A stretch of DNA of 64,000 bases from Flavobacterium ardleyense (GCF_033547075.1 NZ_CP137891.1:1860001-1924000), one strand, 5' to 3'. Positions 9,315-18,345 are shown, counted from the first letter of the stretch. Notes: generated from the sequence alone by a model not told the origin. Made by a program: numbers and translations.

Positions 9315-10196
9315 ATGAACAGGATTATTCTATATATTTTACTTTTTATCTTTTCTGTGCATTTGCATGCTCAGGAACAGTTTTCTGTATTCTTTGCAAG
9401 TGATCAATTTGAACTTAATAAGACCGAAATTCTACGATTAAAGCAATTTATCGAAAATCATAAAAACTCAAAGATTGTTGGTGTCTACGGATTTTGTGAC
9501 GAAGATGGAAGCATTGGTTATAATGATACATTGGCTAAAAAACGCATTCAATTTGTGGAAGATAAAATTGGAAATAAAATTAAATTTAGAAACGATTTTA
9601 AAACTAGAAGCTTTGGAAAATTACATCAGTTTTCTAAAATTAAAGCTGAGAATAGAAAAGTTTCTCTATTTTATTTAGATGAAGAAGATTTGGATAAGGA
9701 AGATGAAATTTTAGGTATAGCTCCTGCAAAAGTAGAAGTGCCTAAGAAAATCTCCTATCCGAAGGATGTAGTAATCAGAAATCCTGACAATACAACTTCG
9801 AGATTTGTACTTGATACTTTATTTATGGAAAGAGTGAATGAGGCAAAAGTAGGAGAGAAGTTGACTTTGGAAAATTTAGAATTCCAAATAAACACCTTTG
9901 CTATAACCAAAGATTCTAGATCAAAATTATTTGAACTTTTGATTGTAATGGAAAGCAATCCAAAGCTTAAAATTGATATTCAAGGTCATTTATGCTGTAT
10001 GCCAGTTGATAGATTTGATCTTTCGACTCAGCGTGCAAAAGCAATTTATAATTTTTTAGTTCAATATAAAATTGCTAAAAGCCGATTAAACTATCAAGGT
10101 TTTGGCTCCTCTCAGCCTATTTTTCCGCTTCCAGAAAAGAATGAGTTAGAAAGAGCGGCTAATCGTAGAGTTGAGATTTTGATTACAGAAAATTAA
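9315..10196 (+). CDS. Exported protein with two OmpA-like domains
   Basis: A 293-residue protein. The ATG at 9315 is preferred over an upstream in-frame codon because a clean signal peptide starts there (MNRIILYILLFIFSVHLHAQ). There is no beta-barrel domain; instead two OmpA_C-like domains occur in tandem. The first, about residues 23-125, has FFASDQFELN, GFCDEDGSIGYND and AENRKVSL. The second, about 185-293, has LEFQINTFAIT, IDIQGHLCCMP, STQRAKAIYNFL and ANRRVEI. In the second domain the usual GHTD motif reads GHLCC (Cys227-Cys228), so the Asp that contacts diaminopimelate in OmpA is missing, although the NRR motif is kept. Likely periplasmic or outer-membrane associated. A paralogue with the same layout follows 13 bp later. 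Confidence 0.8.
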   Translation: MNRIILYILLFIFSVHLHAQEQFSVFFASDQFELNKTEILRLKQFIENHKNSKIVGVYGFCDEDGSIGYNDTLAKKRIQFVEDKIGNKIKFRNDFKTRSFGKLHQFSKIKAENRKVSLFYLDEEDLDKEDEILGIAPAKVEVPKKISYPKDVVIRNPDNTTSRFVLDTLFMERVNEAKVGEKLTLENLEFQINTFAITKDSRSKLFELLIVMESNPKLKIDIQGHLCCMPVDRFDLSTQRAKAIYNFLVQYKIAKSRLNYQGFGSSQPIFPLPEKNELERAANRRVEILITEN

Positions 10197-10209
10197 AATC
10201 TAATAAGAT

Positions 10210-10983
10210 ATGAGATTAGTTGTTTTGATATTATTTTTCTCAATTACTGCCGCGGCTCAGCGACAAGTTACTGTTTTCTTTGATTTTGACAAATCAGATC
10301 TCACACCGATCGCGCAGGAACAACTGAAATCGGTCTTCTCTAATCCCACATTACAAATTACAAAGATTTATGGGTATTGTGATTGGAAAGGTGGCTCCAC
10401 CTACAATGACAGTCTTTCTTACGCAAGAGTCGATGCAGTTTATAAATTTCTAAAAGAAAGAAAAGTAAAAACTGACTCCACCTTTGAAGGCATAGGATTT
10501 GGAAAAAATTTCCCTCAGAGTAAAACGCAAGCCGAAAATAGGAAGGTTACAGTTAGTTTTATTGAAAGTAAAGCAGATAGTAGAGCAGAAGAGCATAAAG
10601 AGTCGTTTTCATCTGAAATTTTAAAGCTAAAGGTTGGAGAGAATATTAAACTTGAAAATATTTATTTTTACAACAATTCCGCCAGAATTCGGTCAGGATC
10701 AGAAAGTACCTTATATGAACTTCAATGTGTTTTAGAAGAAAATCCCAATATTAAAATTGAAATTCAAGGACATATTTGCTGTCAGCAAAATACAGATGTT
10801 AATGACATTTCATCAGCCAGAGCAAAAGCCATCTACAACTTTCTTATTCGAAATAAAATACATCGAAATCGCCTTCAATATAAGGGATACGGAAGTTCAA
10901 AACCACTATACGCAGTTCCCGAGAAAACCGAGGCAGAGGCAGACGCCAATAGGAGAGTAGAAATTAAGATTCTCGAAAAGTAA
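10210..10983 (+). CDS. Exported protein with two OmpA-like domains (paralogue)
   Basis: A 257-residue paralogue of the preceding gene and probably co-transcribed with it (13-bp gap). Signal peptide MRLVVLILFFSITAAAQ. Domain one (about 18-118): VTVFFDFDKSDLT, IYGYCDWKGGSTYND, AENRKVTV. Domain two (about 145-257): LENIYFYNNSARI, IEIQGHICCQQ, SSARAKAIYNFL, LQYKGYGSSKPL, DANRRVEIKIL. The Cys-Cys (190-191) again replaces the TD of the OmpA consensus, so this is a property of the pair and not a sequencing slip. The first domains keep an Asp after Cys (YCDWKG). Likely role: non-covalent attachment to, or sensing of, peptidoglycan; unproven. Confidence 0.8.
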   Translation: MRLVVLILFFSITAAAQRQVTVFFDFDKSDLTPIAQEQLKSVFSNPTLQITKIYGYCDWKGGSTYNDSLSYARVDAVYKFLKERKVKTDSTFEGIGFGKNFPQSKTQAENRKVTVSFIESKADSRAEEHKESFSSEILKLKVGENIKLENIYFYNNSARIRSGSESTLYELQCVLEENPNIKIEIQGHICCQQNTDVNDISSARAKAIYNFLIRNKIHRNRLQYKGYGSSKPLYAVPEKTEAEADANRRVEIKILEK

Positions 10984-11034
10984 ATTTGTACGGTTTTCCT
11001 CTGCTTAGAACTCTGATAATTGCCGCAATAATTC

Positions 11035-11042
11035 TATCTTTG
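11035..11042 (+). promoter_or_regulatory. -7 promoter element of purM
   Basis: TATCTTTG, a perfect TAnnTTTG match, 23 bp before the purM ATG. Confidence 0.65.
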
Positions 11043-11065
11043 CAGCAACAACAACACGCAAATTA

Positions 11066-12247
11066 ATGAGCTCAGATTTAAGTAAAAGATACGCCCAAAG
11101 AGGTGTTTCGGCATCTAAAGAGGATGTACATCAGGCGATAAAAAATATTGATAAAGGTTTATTCCCATCTGCATTTTGCAAAATTATTCCGGATTACCTT
11201 ACCAACGATCCAGAATATTGCCTCATAATGCACGCAGATGGTGCAGGGACAAAGTCTTCACTAGCTTATATGTATTGGAAGGAGACTTCCGATATCTCAG
11301 TTTGGAAGGGAATTGCACAAGATGCTTTAATCATGAACATTGACGATTTGTTATGCGTAGGTGCTACAGATAATATTCTACTATCCTCAACAATTGGACG
11401 TAATAAAAACCTTATTCCTGGCGAAGTTATCTCCGCAATCATCAATGGTACCGAAGAACTGATAGAAGATCTTAAAGGTTTTGGCGTAACTATTCACTCC
11501 ACTGGTGGCGAGACTGCCGATGTTGGAGATGTTGTGCGTACCATTATTGTAGATTCGACCGTAACAGCTCGTATGAAACGCAGCGATGTTATTGACAATG
11601 CAAATATTAAGGCAGGAGACGTGATAGTTGGTTTGGCTTCTTTTGGTCAGGCAAATTATGAGAAATCATACAACGGCGGGATGGGAAGTAATGGACTTAC
11701 TTCGGCACGACACGATGTGTTTTCTAAGTATCTTGCTACAAAATATCCTGAAAGCTACGATGCTGCAGTTCCTGAAGAATTAGTATATTCTGGTGGTTTA
11801 AAACTAACAGATTCTGTAGAGAATTCTCCTATTGACGCAGGAAAATTAGTGCTTTCGCCAACTCGAACCTATGCGCCTGTAATCAAGAAAATCCTATCTA
11901 AATACGACTCGAAAGACATACACGGGATGGTTCACTGTAGCGGTGGAGCACAAACAAAAATTTTGCATTTCATTGGAGATGATCTTCATATTATAAAAGA
12001 TAATATGTTTGAAGTACCACCATTATTTAAAACGATTCAGGAACAATCTCAAACAGATTGGAAGGAAATGTATCAAGTTTTTAACTGTGGACATAGAATG
12101 GAAATTTATGTTCCTGAAAATGTTGCATCAGGTATTATTGCGATCTCAGAATCATTTGGCATCGATGCACAAATAGTGGGTAGAGTGGAAGCATCAGAAA
12201 CAAAAAAACTTACAATTAGTAGCCAATATGGTACTTTTGAATATTAA
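11066..12247 (+). CDS. purM: Phosphoribosylformylglycinamidine cyclo-ligase (AIR synthase), Bacteroidota form
   Basis: A 393-residue enzyme that closes the imidazole ring in purine synthesis (FGAM to AIR, using ATP). Family landmarks: YAQRGVSASKEDV at the N terminus, HADGAGTKSSLAY near residue 52, DALIMNIDDLLCVGA near 87, GGETADVGDVVRTI near 148 and HCSGGAQTKILHF near 290. It is longer than the E. coli enzyme (345) and begins with a Bacteroidota-specific N-terminal stretch. Other purine genes in the window (guaA, guaB, purB) are not in the same operon. A small conserved gene follows 14 bp downstream. Confidence 0.9.
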   Translation: MSSDLSKRYAQRGVSASKEDVHQAIKNIDKGLFPSAFCKIIPDYLTNDPEYCLIMHADGAGTKSSLAYMYWKETSDISVWKGIAQDALIMNIDDLLCVGATDNILLSSTIGRNKNLIPGEVISAIINGTEELIEDLKGFGVTIHSTGGETADVGDVVRTIIVDSTVTARMKRSDVIDNANIKAGDVIVGLASFGQANYEKSYNGGMGSNGLTSARHDVFSKYLATKYPESYDAAVPEELVYSGGLKLTDSVENSPIDAGKLVLSPTRTYAPVIKKILSKYDSKDIHGMVHCSGGAQTKILHFIGDDLHIIKDNMFEVPPLFKTIQEQSQTDWKEMYQVFNCGHRMEIYVPENVASGIIAISESFGIDAQIVGRVEASETKKLTISSQYGTFEY

Positions 12248-12261
12248 AAAATAAAATAAAA

Positions 12262-12705
12262 ATGAAAATAACTCCAAAATTTGGTATCGATAAACTTGTT
12301 TTCGGAATGAAGCAAGCAGATGTTGAAGCATTATTAGGTACGCCAGACAAGAAATTTCAAGACGAAGAAGAGAATACAATTTATGCGTACAACAAAGAAA
12401 AATGCCGTTTGTCATTTTATGCTGACGAAGATTTTAGACTTGGTTTTATCATAACTTCAAACGAAGATGCAACTTTAAATGATTTAAAAGTAATTGGGCT
12501 TTCGCCAAAAGACGTTAAGCAACAACAGGAGGCTAAAGGAATCAAAGGTTGGGAAGTTGATAACTTTGATGTTACTGACACACATTTTAATGAAGACAAC
12601 TGGATTGTTTTACATTCAGAATATAATATTGTAACCAAACTGGAGCTTGGAGCTACCTTCAATGACAAAGACGAATTTGATTTTAAATTTCCTAGTAAGA
12701 AGTAA
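12262..12705 (+). CDS. Conserved hypothetical protein
   Basis: A 147-residue soluble acidic protein without signal peptide or membrane segment. The N-terminal pattern FGMKQADVEALLGTPDKKF resembles the short helical repeat seen in SmpA/BamE-like and related domains (G-M-xx-xx-V-xx-LLG-x-P). The rest (CRLSFYADEDFRLGFI, LNDLKVIGLSPKDV, HSEYNIVTKLELGATF) looks like an alpha/beta fold. It lies 14 bp after purM and shares its terminator, so the two are probably co-transcribed. I do not recognise a function. Confidence 0.7.
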   Translation: MKITPKFGIDKLVFGMKQADVEALLGTPDKKFQDEEENTIYAYNKEKCRLSFYADEDFRLGFIITSNEDATLNDLKVIGLSPKDVKQQQEAKGIKGWEVDNFDVTDTHFNEDNWIVLHSEYNIVTKLELGATFNDKDEFDFKFPSKK

Positions 12706-12724
12706 TTCAAAAATTAAAAGGTAT

Positions 12725-12757
12725 AAAAAAAGGATTGACATTTGTCAATCCTTTTTT
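12725..12757. terminator. Bidirectional terminator between purM operon and PPIase operon
   Basis: AAAAAAGGATTGAC, loop ATTT, GTCAATCCTTTTTT. A-run and T-run on either side let it serve both converging transcription units. Confidence 0.9.
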
Positions 12758-12781
12758 GTTTGTTTCCACAATTAGGTATTA

Positions 12782-13930
12782 CTATTTTTTAGCAACCATT
12801 TCAATTTCGAAAATAATATCAGAGTTTGGTGGAATTACATTTCCCGCTCCTTTTGGACCATAACCTAGTGCAGCTGGGATAAATGCAATCATTTTGTCTC
12901 CTACGTTCATCAAGTTTGCTGCTTCAAGAAAACCAGGGATTAATCCTGCACCTTGCCCTTTCTTGAATGGGAAAGGAACATACCCATTACCTTGCATGCG
13001 CGCCTCGTCGTATTTTCCGTAGGTTTTGTTTACTTCTGGATAGCTACTATCAAATAAACTTCCATCTGCAAGATACCCTGCATAGTTTATTAAGACATCA
13101 GTATCTTTTGCAGTTGCAACACCTTTTGCTTTGTGTGTAAATTTATATTGCAAACCGGATTCAGTCTTGCTGGCAGTTTTTTGCTCTTTTTGAAAGTATG
13201 CTACTTTCGCCGTTTTCACCGCACCGTATTTTTGGTCATATTCCTTTTGCATAGCTTCTTGGGCAGCTATTTGCTCTTTTCTAGCTTTTTCAGCAGCTTC
13301 TGCAGCAATTTTGTCATCATTTGCTTTACCAGCGAAGTAAGTTGAAAATAATGTTGCAGCATCAAATTTCTTTGCTTCAGCTCCGTTTCTAGAAATAGTA
13401 ACTTTTGTGATAACGTCGTCCTGCGCAATTGAATTTACTACATCCATTCCCTCAACTACGTGACCAAAAACAGTGTGTTTACCGTCCAACCATGGTGTTG
13501 CCTTGTGCGTGATAAAGAACTGACTTCCGTTGGTCGCAGGGCCAGAATTCGCCATCGATAAAACTCCACCTTTGTCGTGCTTTAATTCGGTGATTTCATC
13601 TTTAAATTTGTAACCAGGATCCCCACCTCCATTACCAAGAGGATCTCCTCCTTGTATCATAAAATCAGCGATTACACGGTGAAATTTTAATCCGTCAAAG
13701 AAGCGCAAACCTTTGTATTTAGCATCTACCGCAGTATTTGTTCCTTCGGCAAGTGCAATAAAGTTGGCAACTGTAACTGGAGTTTTTTTATACTCTAGGT
13801 CAAGAACTATCGTTCCTTTGGTAGTTTCCATTGTTGCAAATATACCATCTGCTTTCTTTATATCTTTTCCTTTTTGCGCTTGTGCACTTACAACAGTCGC
13901 GAGACAAAGTGCCATTAGTTTTAATCTCAT
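12782..13930 (-). CDS. Exported cyclophilin-FKBP fusion peptidyl-prolyl isomerase
   Basis: A 382-residue protein with signal peptide [19 protein letters not shown] and two different prolyl isomerase folds. The cyclophilin domain (about 28-195) carries [28 protein letters not shown] and [11 protein letters not shown] charged coiled linker ([23 protein letters not shown] region) leads to an FKBP domain (about 260-382) with [34 protein letters not shown] and [22 protein letters not shown]. Probably a periplasmic foldase. Last gene of the nrnA-gldI-PPIase operon, 37 bp after a paralogue of identical design. Confidence 0.9.
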   Translation of the reverse strand: MRLKLMALCLATVVSAQAQKGKDIKKADGIFATMETTKGTIVLDLEYKKTPVTVANFIALAEGTNTAVDAKYKGLRFFDGLKFHRVIADFMIQGGDPLGNGGGDPGYKFKDEITELKHDKGGVLSMANSGPATNGSQFFITHKATPWLDGKHTVFGHVVEGMDVVNSIAQDDVITKVTISRNGAEAKKFDAATLFSTYFAGKANDDKIAAEAAEKARKEQIAAQEAMQKEYDQKYGAVKTAKVAYFQKEQKTASKTESGLQYKFTHKAKGVATAKDTDVLINYAGYLADGSLFDSSYPEVNKTYGKYDEARMQGNGYVPFPFKKGQGAGLIPGFLEAANLMNVGDKMIAFIPAALGYGPKGAGNVIPPNSDIIFEIEMVAKK

Positions 13931-13967
13931 TGTTACTATTTATTAATTTGTATTTGTGGTTTATGAT

Positions 13968-15083
13968 TTAATTATTTTTTTCTAAAAGCTTCACACTAAA
14001 GATAATATTAGCATTAGGTGGAATTGCATCTCCAGCACCTTGTGGGCCATATCCTAAATGCGATGGTATGAATAAAATTGCTTCATCTCCAATATTTAGC
14101 TTTTCCAGCCCTTCAATAAATCCAGGGATCATTCCGTCTTTTTTACCCACTTTGTAAGGAATTGGTTGATACATACCTGCACTTTCACGTCGCTGATCAA
14201 ATTTTCCATAGACTTTTGCAATAGAATCGGAGCTACTGTCAAAAAGTTGTCCGTTTTCTAGAAACCCTGCATATTCAACAAATGCGGTACTACCATTTTT
14301 AGGTTTTTTATTAGTTCCTTTCTTGGTAATCTGATATTTAAGTCCGGTTGAAGTTTTTGCGGCTTTAGCTTTTATTGCGGTAAAATCTTCGGCAGTTTTT
14401 GCAAATAACTCTTGGCTTTTCTGCAAATTTGCTGCACGCTCTAATTCTGCGTCTGCAGCATTTTTTAGTTGATTTTCTTTGTCTGTTGCAACGTAGTCGC
14501 TAAAAATTTTTACTGCGTTAAATTTCTTAGCTTCTTCACCTTTTCGGATAATATGAACATTCTTAATTTGGTCACCCATCTGAATTTGATTTACAACTTT
14601 CATACCATCTCCGATAACATAACCAAAGACTGTATGTTTTCCGTCTAGAAAAGGAGTAGGGACATGTGTTATAAAAAATTGTGAACCGTTGGTTGCAGGC
14701 CCAGCATTTGCCATAGATAAAGTTCCTGATTTGCTATGGGTCAATTCTGAAATTTCATCTTTAAATTTATAGCCTGGACTTCCTGACCCATCGCCCATTG
14801 GATCACCACCTTGAATCATAAAGCTAGGAATTACGCGATGGAATTGCAAATTCTGATAAAATGGTTTGCCTAAATATTCAGGACTTACAAATTCATTTTT
14901 ACCTTCGGCAAGGGTTACAAAGTTGGCAACTGTAACTGGTGCCTTTGTAAATTCGAGTGTGGTCAGGATTGTCCCTTTGGTAGTTTCAATCTCAGCATAT
15001 AATCCGTCGGGAAGATCTCCGTATTCTTTTTTGCAAGATGCTAATGAAATTATACACAAAAGCATTAAAATTTTCTTTGTCAT
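13968..15083 (-). CDS. Lipoprotein cyclophilin-FKBP fusion peptidyl-prolyl isomerase
   Basis: A 371-residue paralogue of the downstream gene, but lipidated: the signal [17 protein letters not shown] ends in a lipobox with Cys17. Cyclophilin domain about 27-190 ([36 protein letters not shown]), linker rich in Ala/Lys, FKBP domain about 250-371 ([46 protein letters not shown]). It begins 11 bp after the gldI stop, so it is in the same operon. Its likely site is the periplasmic face of a membrane, helping fold exported or outer-membrane proteins. Confidence 0.9.
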   Translation of the reverse strand: MTKKILMLLCIISLASCKKEYGDLPDGLYAEIETTKGTILTTLEFTKAPVTVANFVTLAEGKNEFVSPEYLGKPFYQNLQFHRVIPSFMIQGGDPMGDGSGSPGYKFKDEISELTHSKSGTLSMANAGPATNGSQFFITHVPTPFLDGKHTVFGYVIGDGMKVVNQIQMGDQIKNVHIIRKGEEAKKFNAVKIFSDYVATDKENQLKNAADAELERAANLQKSQELFAKTAEDFTAIKAKAAKTSTGLKYQITKKGTNKKPKNGSTAFVEYAGFLENGQLFDSSSDSIAKVYGKFDQRRESAGMYQPIPYKVGKKDGMIPGFIEGLEKLNIGDEAILFIPSHLGYGPQGAGDAIPPNANIIFSVKLLEKNN

Positions 15084-15094
15084 ATCAGATTAAA

Positions 15095-15649
15095 CTAGTT
15101 GGTAGATTTTTCGATTTTATTTAAAGTTACTGTATAGAGTAATGGTTCGTTGCGACCAATTCTTTTATTGTCGCCAAGGTATCCGTAAGCCATGTGCGAT
15201 GGGAATAGGAAAGTCACTTTTTCTGAAGCTTTCATCAATTTTATTCCGTGTCGCAATCCCATAATAATATTTTCTTTATCTATATGGTAAACCTGAGGTT
15301 GTAGTTGCACTTCAGAGTAAATAACATTTCCGTCCAAGTCTTGAATTTCGTATGTGTAGTTTACTACATCTCCACGTACAGGAGTTATTTTGCTAATGCT
15401 GTCCTGATTTTGGTAATAATACCAATAACCCTTGTCACTCGCTATATACTTTATCTCTGGGTGACTCTTTATAATAGAATCTATTTTTGCTTCTTCGCCA
15501 GCGACCAGTTTTTTATTACGCTCTACAGATTCAGTCAAAAAACTTCCTTCAGAGTGTGATATAGGTCTGCGGGGTCCTTGATGATCTGCACAGGAAAACA
15601 AACTGCATCCAATAAATAAACCTGCGGTGATTTTTAGTATGTTTCTCAT
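15095..15649 (-). CDS. gldI: Gliding motility-associated FKBP lipoprotein GldI
   Basis: A 184-residue lipoprotein (signal to FSC, lipidated Cys about 20) with a single FKBP-type domain (about 75-180: RGDVVNYTYEIQDLDGNVIYSE, IIMGLRHGIKLMKASEKVTFLFPSHMAYGYLGD). It matches the FKBP lipoprotein GldI needed for gliding and T9SS function in Flavobacterium johnsoniae, and its place next to a DHH phosphoesterase and other FKBP-type isomerases agrees. The start overlaps the stop of nrnA in an ATGA junction. With the two T9SS substrates in this window it supports a gliding, T9SS-bearing organism. Confidence 0.87.
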   Translation of the reverse strand: MRNILKITAGLFIGCSLFSCADHQGPRRPISHSEGSFLTESVERNKKLVAGEEAKIDSIIKSHPEIKYIASDKGYWYYYQNQDSISKITPVRGDVVNYTYEIQDLDGNVIYSEVQLQPQVYHIDKENIIMGLRHGIKLMKASEKVTFLFPSHMAYGYLGDNKRIGRNEPLLYTVTLNKIEKSTN

Positions 15650-16656
15650 GCTATAATGTTATTTTCTTCCAGAATTTTTTCAAATCTTGCGACTGTTTCT
15701 GAAACTGATAATTCTGATTTTCCGCCAGCAGCATTTATGTGTCCACCTCCGTGAAAATAGTTTCGTGCAAATTCATTTACATTGAAATCTCCTAGTGATC
15801 TAAAAGAAATTTTGGTAATTTTCTCGTCGGCATTTTCAATAAATATAGCTGCAAGATGCACTCCCTTTATTTTTAAACAATAATTTACAATTCCTTCCGT
15901 ATCGCCTTTGCTGTATTGGTAAAAATCCAAATCTGCTTGAGTCAAAAATGTATAAGCGGCATTATGTTCTTTTAAAACTTTGATGTTTGTCAACGCTTTT
16001 CCAAGTAATTGCAGACTTTCAAAACTATTGTTGTCAAATAGGTTGCTTTGTATTGTTCCGCTGTCGATCCCAAGGTCTAGCAATTTTCCTGCCACTTGAT
16101 GGGTTGTGGAGGTAGTAGAACTATATTTGAATGATCCGCTATCTGTTACGATTCCGGTATAGAGACAACTTGCAATTTGAGTGTCAATTAAATTTGTAAT
16201 ATTTAGGAAGCCAAAAAAATTAAAGACCATTTCGCAAGTTGATCCCATTTTTGGATCTGAATAAGTGAACTGAGCATAATTATCGGGCATTTGATGATGA
16301 TCAATCATTACAAAAGGCACTTCTAGGGTGCTAAGGACTTCTTGCATTTCGCCAGTGCGGTGAAGCGCGTTGAAGTCTAAAGTAAATATTATTTCAGCGT
16401 CATTCAGAATCTTTTTCCCTGCTGTTTTATCTTTTTCGTAGATGGAAACTTTTTCTGATTCAGGCAGCCAAGCTAGGAAATTAGGGAAATCATTAGGGGC
16501 AAGGACCGTTGTAGAGTGTCCTAATTTTTGCAGCATTATAGATAGGCCGAGTGTAGATCCCATTGCGTCTCCATCGGGGCTACGGTGGGGAATTATACAA
16601 ATTTTCTTAGGTTCGGCGAGTAGGTTTTTTAAATCCTGAATGTCATTTTTGTTCAT
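15646..16656 (-). CDS. DHH-family phosphoesterase, NrnA-like
   Basis: A 336-residue DHH/DHHA1 protein. Landmarks: PHRSPDGDAMGSTLGL near residue 24 (metal ligands), FTLDFNALHRTGEM, MIDHHQMPDN (the DHH motif, near 121-125), a second metal site GIVTDSGSFKYSS, and the DHHA1 motif GGGHINAAGGKS near the C terminus. NrnA-type enzymes degrade nano-RNAs and dephosphorylate pAp; related proteins cleave pApA from c-di-AMP turnover. Start taken at MNKNDIQDLKN because nine codons further upstream run into the promoter-like stretch. First gene of the operon with gldI. Confidence 0.87.
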   Translation of the reverse strand: MNKNDIQDLKNLLAEPKKICIIPHRSPDGDAMGSTLGLSIMLQKLGHSTTVLAPNDFPNFLAWLPESEKVSIYEKDKTAGKKILNDAEIIFTLDFNALHRTGEMQEVLSTLEVPFVMIDHHQMPDNYAQFTYSDPKMGSTCEMVFNFFGFLNITNLIDTQIASCLYTGIVTDSGSFKYSSTTSTTHQVAGKLLDLGIDSGTIQSNLFDNNSFESLQLLGKALTNIKVLKEHNAAYTFLTQADLDFYQYSKGDTEGIVNYCLKIKGVHLAAIFIENADEKITKISFRSLGDFNVNEFARNYFHGGGHINAAGGKSELSVSETVARFEKILEENNIIA

Positions 16657-16783
16657 ACTTGCGAAGATAGTTTTTTTTGTCAAATTTATTTGTGATCAGT
16701 TTGGATTTTAAGATTTTCGGCACAACATATTCCAAGCTGTGTTCTAGTAATCTTCTAAATTTCTTTTAACGAATTTATGTAAC

Positions 16784-16928
16784 TAGCCCTGATAGTAGCG
16801 GAAATCCCGGAGGCCAAAAGCTTATTTTTTTGCTGGCATAAAAGAGCGACCAACGGAAGCTCCTTTTATGACATTGCAAAAAATAGCTTTGGGGCGAGGA
16901 ATTGCAGAGAATAGCAGGAATAGCTTCT
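16784..16928 (+). repeat. Structured intergenic repeat, family 1 (copy A)
   Basis: A non-coding element of about 145 bp between nrnA and exbD. It starts TAGCCCTGATAGTAGCGGAA and ends AGCAGGAATAGCTTC. Outer stem: 16814-16833 (CCAAAAGC...TTGC) with 16876-16892 (GCAAAAAATAGCTTTGG). Inner hairpin: AAAAGAGC near 16840 with GCTCCTTTT near 16859. The inner hairpin block (16843-16865) matches 22 of 23 bases of a second copy on the opposite strand at 63941-63963, and the 3' tails also match. The design resembles the multicopy Flavo-1 RNA motif described in Flavobacterium, but that identity is from memory. Confidence 0.7.
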
Positions 16929-16944
16929 TAAAATATTATAAAAG

Positions 16945-16996
16945 AAAATGCTGATAAAACTACTCTTACAAATTTGCAATTGAAGTTTTATCAGCA
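16945..16996 (-). terminator. Terminator of exbBD
   Basis: Perfect 13-bp inverted repeat TGCTGATAAAACT (16949-16961) and AGTTTTATCAGCA (16984-16996). Read on the minus strand it is followed by TTTTCTTTTA, and it lies 14 bp after the exbD stop. Confidence 0.85.
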
Positions 16997-17009
16997 CCAT
17001 TTATTATAT

Positions 17010-17402
17010 TTATTTGGACGTCGCAATCACAAAATTGAGTTTGAGTTTAACGCCGATTTGCATTAAATCTACTAAATCTTGCACTTTTAGATCTGCGGGA
17101 ATTCTTATCACTACTATTCTGTCATTGCTGGCATTTGTGCGGCCAATAAGCTCTAATTCTAACTGATCAAATTCGACTTGTGTTTTATTAAGAAAGTACA
17201 GTTTGTCGTCGGTAACAGATAATGTGAGGTGATCCTTGTTTGTCGATTCATTATTATCTGCTTTGGGCAAAGTTAATTTTATAACATTTGGATTGGCCAA
17301 AGTGGAGATAATAAGGAAAAAAAGGAACAGGAAAAACATAATATCTGCTAGTGCCGATGTTGGAATTTCTGCTGCAAATCTTTTATTTCTCTTAATTGCC
17401 AT
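17010..17402 (-). CDS. exbD: ExbD/TolR family biopolymer transport protein
   Basis: A 130-residue protein with a short basic N terminus (MAIKRNKRF), the conserved PTSALADIMFFLFLFFLI transmembrane helix (about 15-38) carrying the proton-translocating Asp in LADIMF, and a periplasmic domain (LTLSVTDDKLYFLNK, VVIRIPADLKVQDLVDLM). It overlaps exbB by 11 bp. With ExbB it forms a proton-driven motor energising a TonB or Tol partner; no tonB is adjacent here. Confidence 0.92.
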   Translation of the reverse strand: MAIKRNKRFAAEIPTSALADIMFFLFLFFLIISTLANPNVIKLTLPKADNNESTNKDHLTLSVTDDKLYFLNKTQVEFDQLELELIGRTNASNDRIVVIRIPADLKVQDLVDLMQIGVKLKLNFVIATSK

Positions 17403-18111
17403 CTGGTTCTTGTATAATATTAATAATTTCTAAAGTTTGCTCCTGAACTTTTGCGAGGTATCTATCGATCATCATATTGAAAACGTGGTAGGCAGAATAT
17501 CCGATTACTCCTACAATAAGTCCAGCTCCAGAACTAATCATCTTTTCGTAAAGTCCACCAGAAATAGTTTGGATGTTCAAATTTCCAGTAACAGAAATTG
17601 TGTGGAAAATTTTGATAACCCCAAGGATGGTTCCCACGAAACCAAGAATTGGCGCAATTCCAGAGATCAATCCTAAGTAGCCCAGATTCTTTTCCATCTT
17701 AACGATTTCGATAGTTGCAGTTTTGTCCATAACCGCTTCAATCTCACCTATAGGTCGTCCGATGCGTGACAATCCACTTGCTAAAATTACTCCCGTCGAG
17801 GTATGCTCACGGGTACATAAAATCATTGCGTTTTCAACTTTTCCGTTTTGTAACTGTTGTCTAATGTCGCGTAAAAGATAAGGATCTTGTTTTGTAAGTT
17901 TTTTGATAGACATATATCGTTCAAAAATTACGTAGATACATAGAAATAAAAGCAGAATGATTGGTATTATCATCGCTCCACCCTTCATTAAAAACTCGAT
18001 ATATGAGATGTTTTCGGTAATACCTACCTCTGTTGTGTCTGCAGTGGATGCTGCGGTAGCTAATGTGTCAGTAACAGTTGCTGTTTGAAGCAGAAAATTT
18101 AAAATCGGCAT
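17392..18111 (-). CDS. exbB: ExbB/TolQ/MotA family proton channel protein
   Basis: A 239-residue membrane protein. An N-terminal hydrophilic segment is followed by a first helix (MIIPIILLLFLCIYVIFE, about 44-62), a cytoplasmic loop, and two further helices in the MotA/TolQ/ExbB domain (LGLISGIAPILGFVGTILGVIK near 148-168 and ISSGAGLIVGVIGYSAYHVF near 195-214), with conserved Gly/Pro/Thr positions of the family. It is translated just before exbD with an 11-bp overlap. A -7 box lies at 18158-18165. Confidence 0.92.
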   Translation of the reverse strand: MPILNFLLQTATVTDTLATAASTADTTEVGITENISYIEFLMKGGAMIIPIILLLFLCIYVIFERYMSIKKLTKQDPYLLRDIRQQLQNGKVENAMILCTREHTSTGVILASGLSRIGRPIGEIEAVMDKTATIEIVKMEKNLGYLGLISGIAPILGFVGTILGVIKIFHTISVTGNLNIQTISGGLYEKMISSGAGLIVGVIGYSAYHVFNMMIDRYLAKVQEQTLEIINIIQEPDGN

Positions 18112-18157
18112 ACAGATTATTGTTTTGGTTTAGTTTAGTTATTATTTTTTAAAGCGT

Positions 18158-18165
18158 CAAAAATA
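18158..18165 (-). promoter_or_regulatory. -7 promoter element of exbBD
   Basis: TATTTTTG on the minus strand (CAAAAATA on plus), 46 bp before the exbB start. Confidence 0.55.
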
Positions 18166-18225
18166 GGTCAATTTTTGCGAAAGCTATTGAATCTTTCCTG
18201 AATAACGAATTTATTTTATGTTAAG

Positions 18226-18233
18226 TATATTTG
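18226..18233 (+). promoter_or_regulatory. -7 promoter element divergent from exbB
   Basis: TATATTTG matches TAnnTTTG. It faces the exported hypothetical gene beginning at 18346, giving a leader of about 110 nt that contains a small GCAC...GTGC hairpin. Confidence 0.55.
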
Positions 18234-18345
18234 TGCCCTTAATTAGAGGCACGATTTGTGCTAATATTGACTATTTTTGAGCTTGATTTTGCAATAAATC
18301 AGCTTAATACGTGTTTTAACTTTAAACCTTGGAAATTCCGCTACC

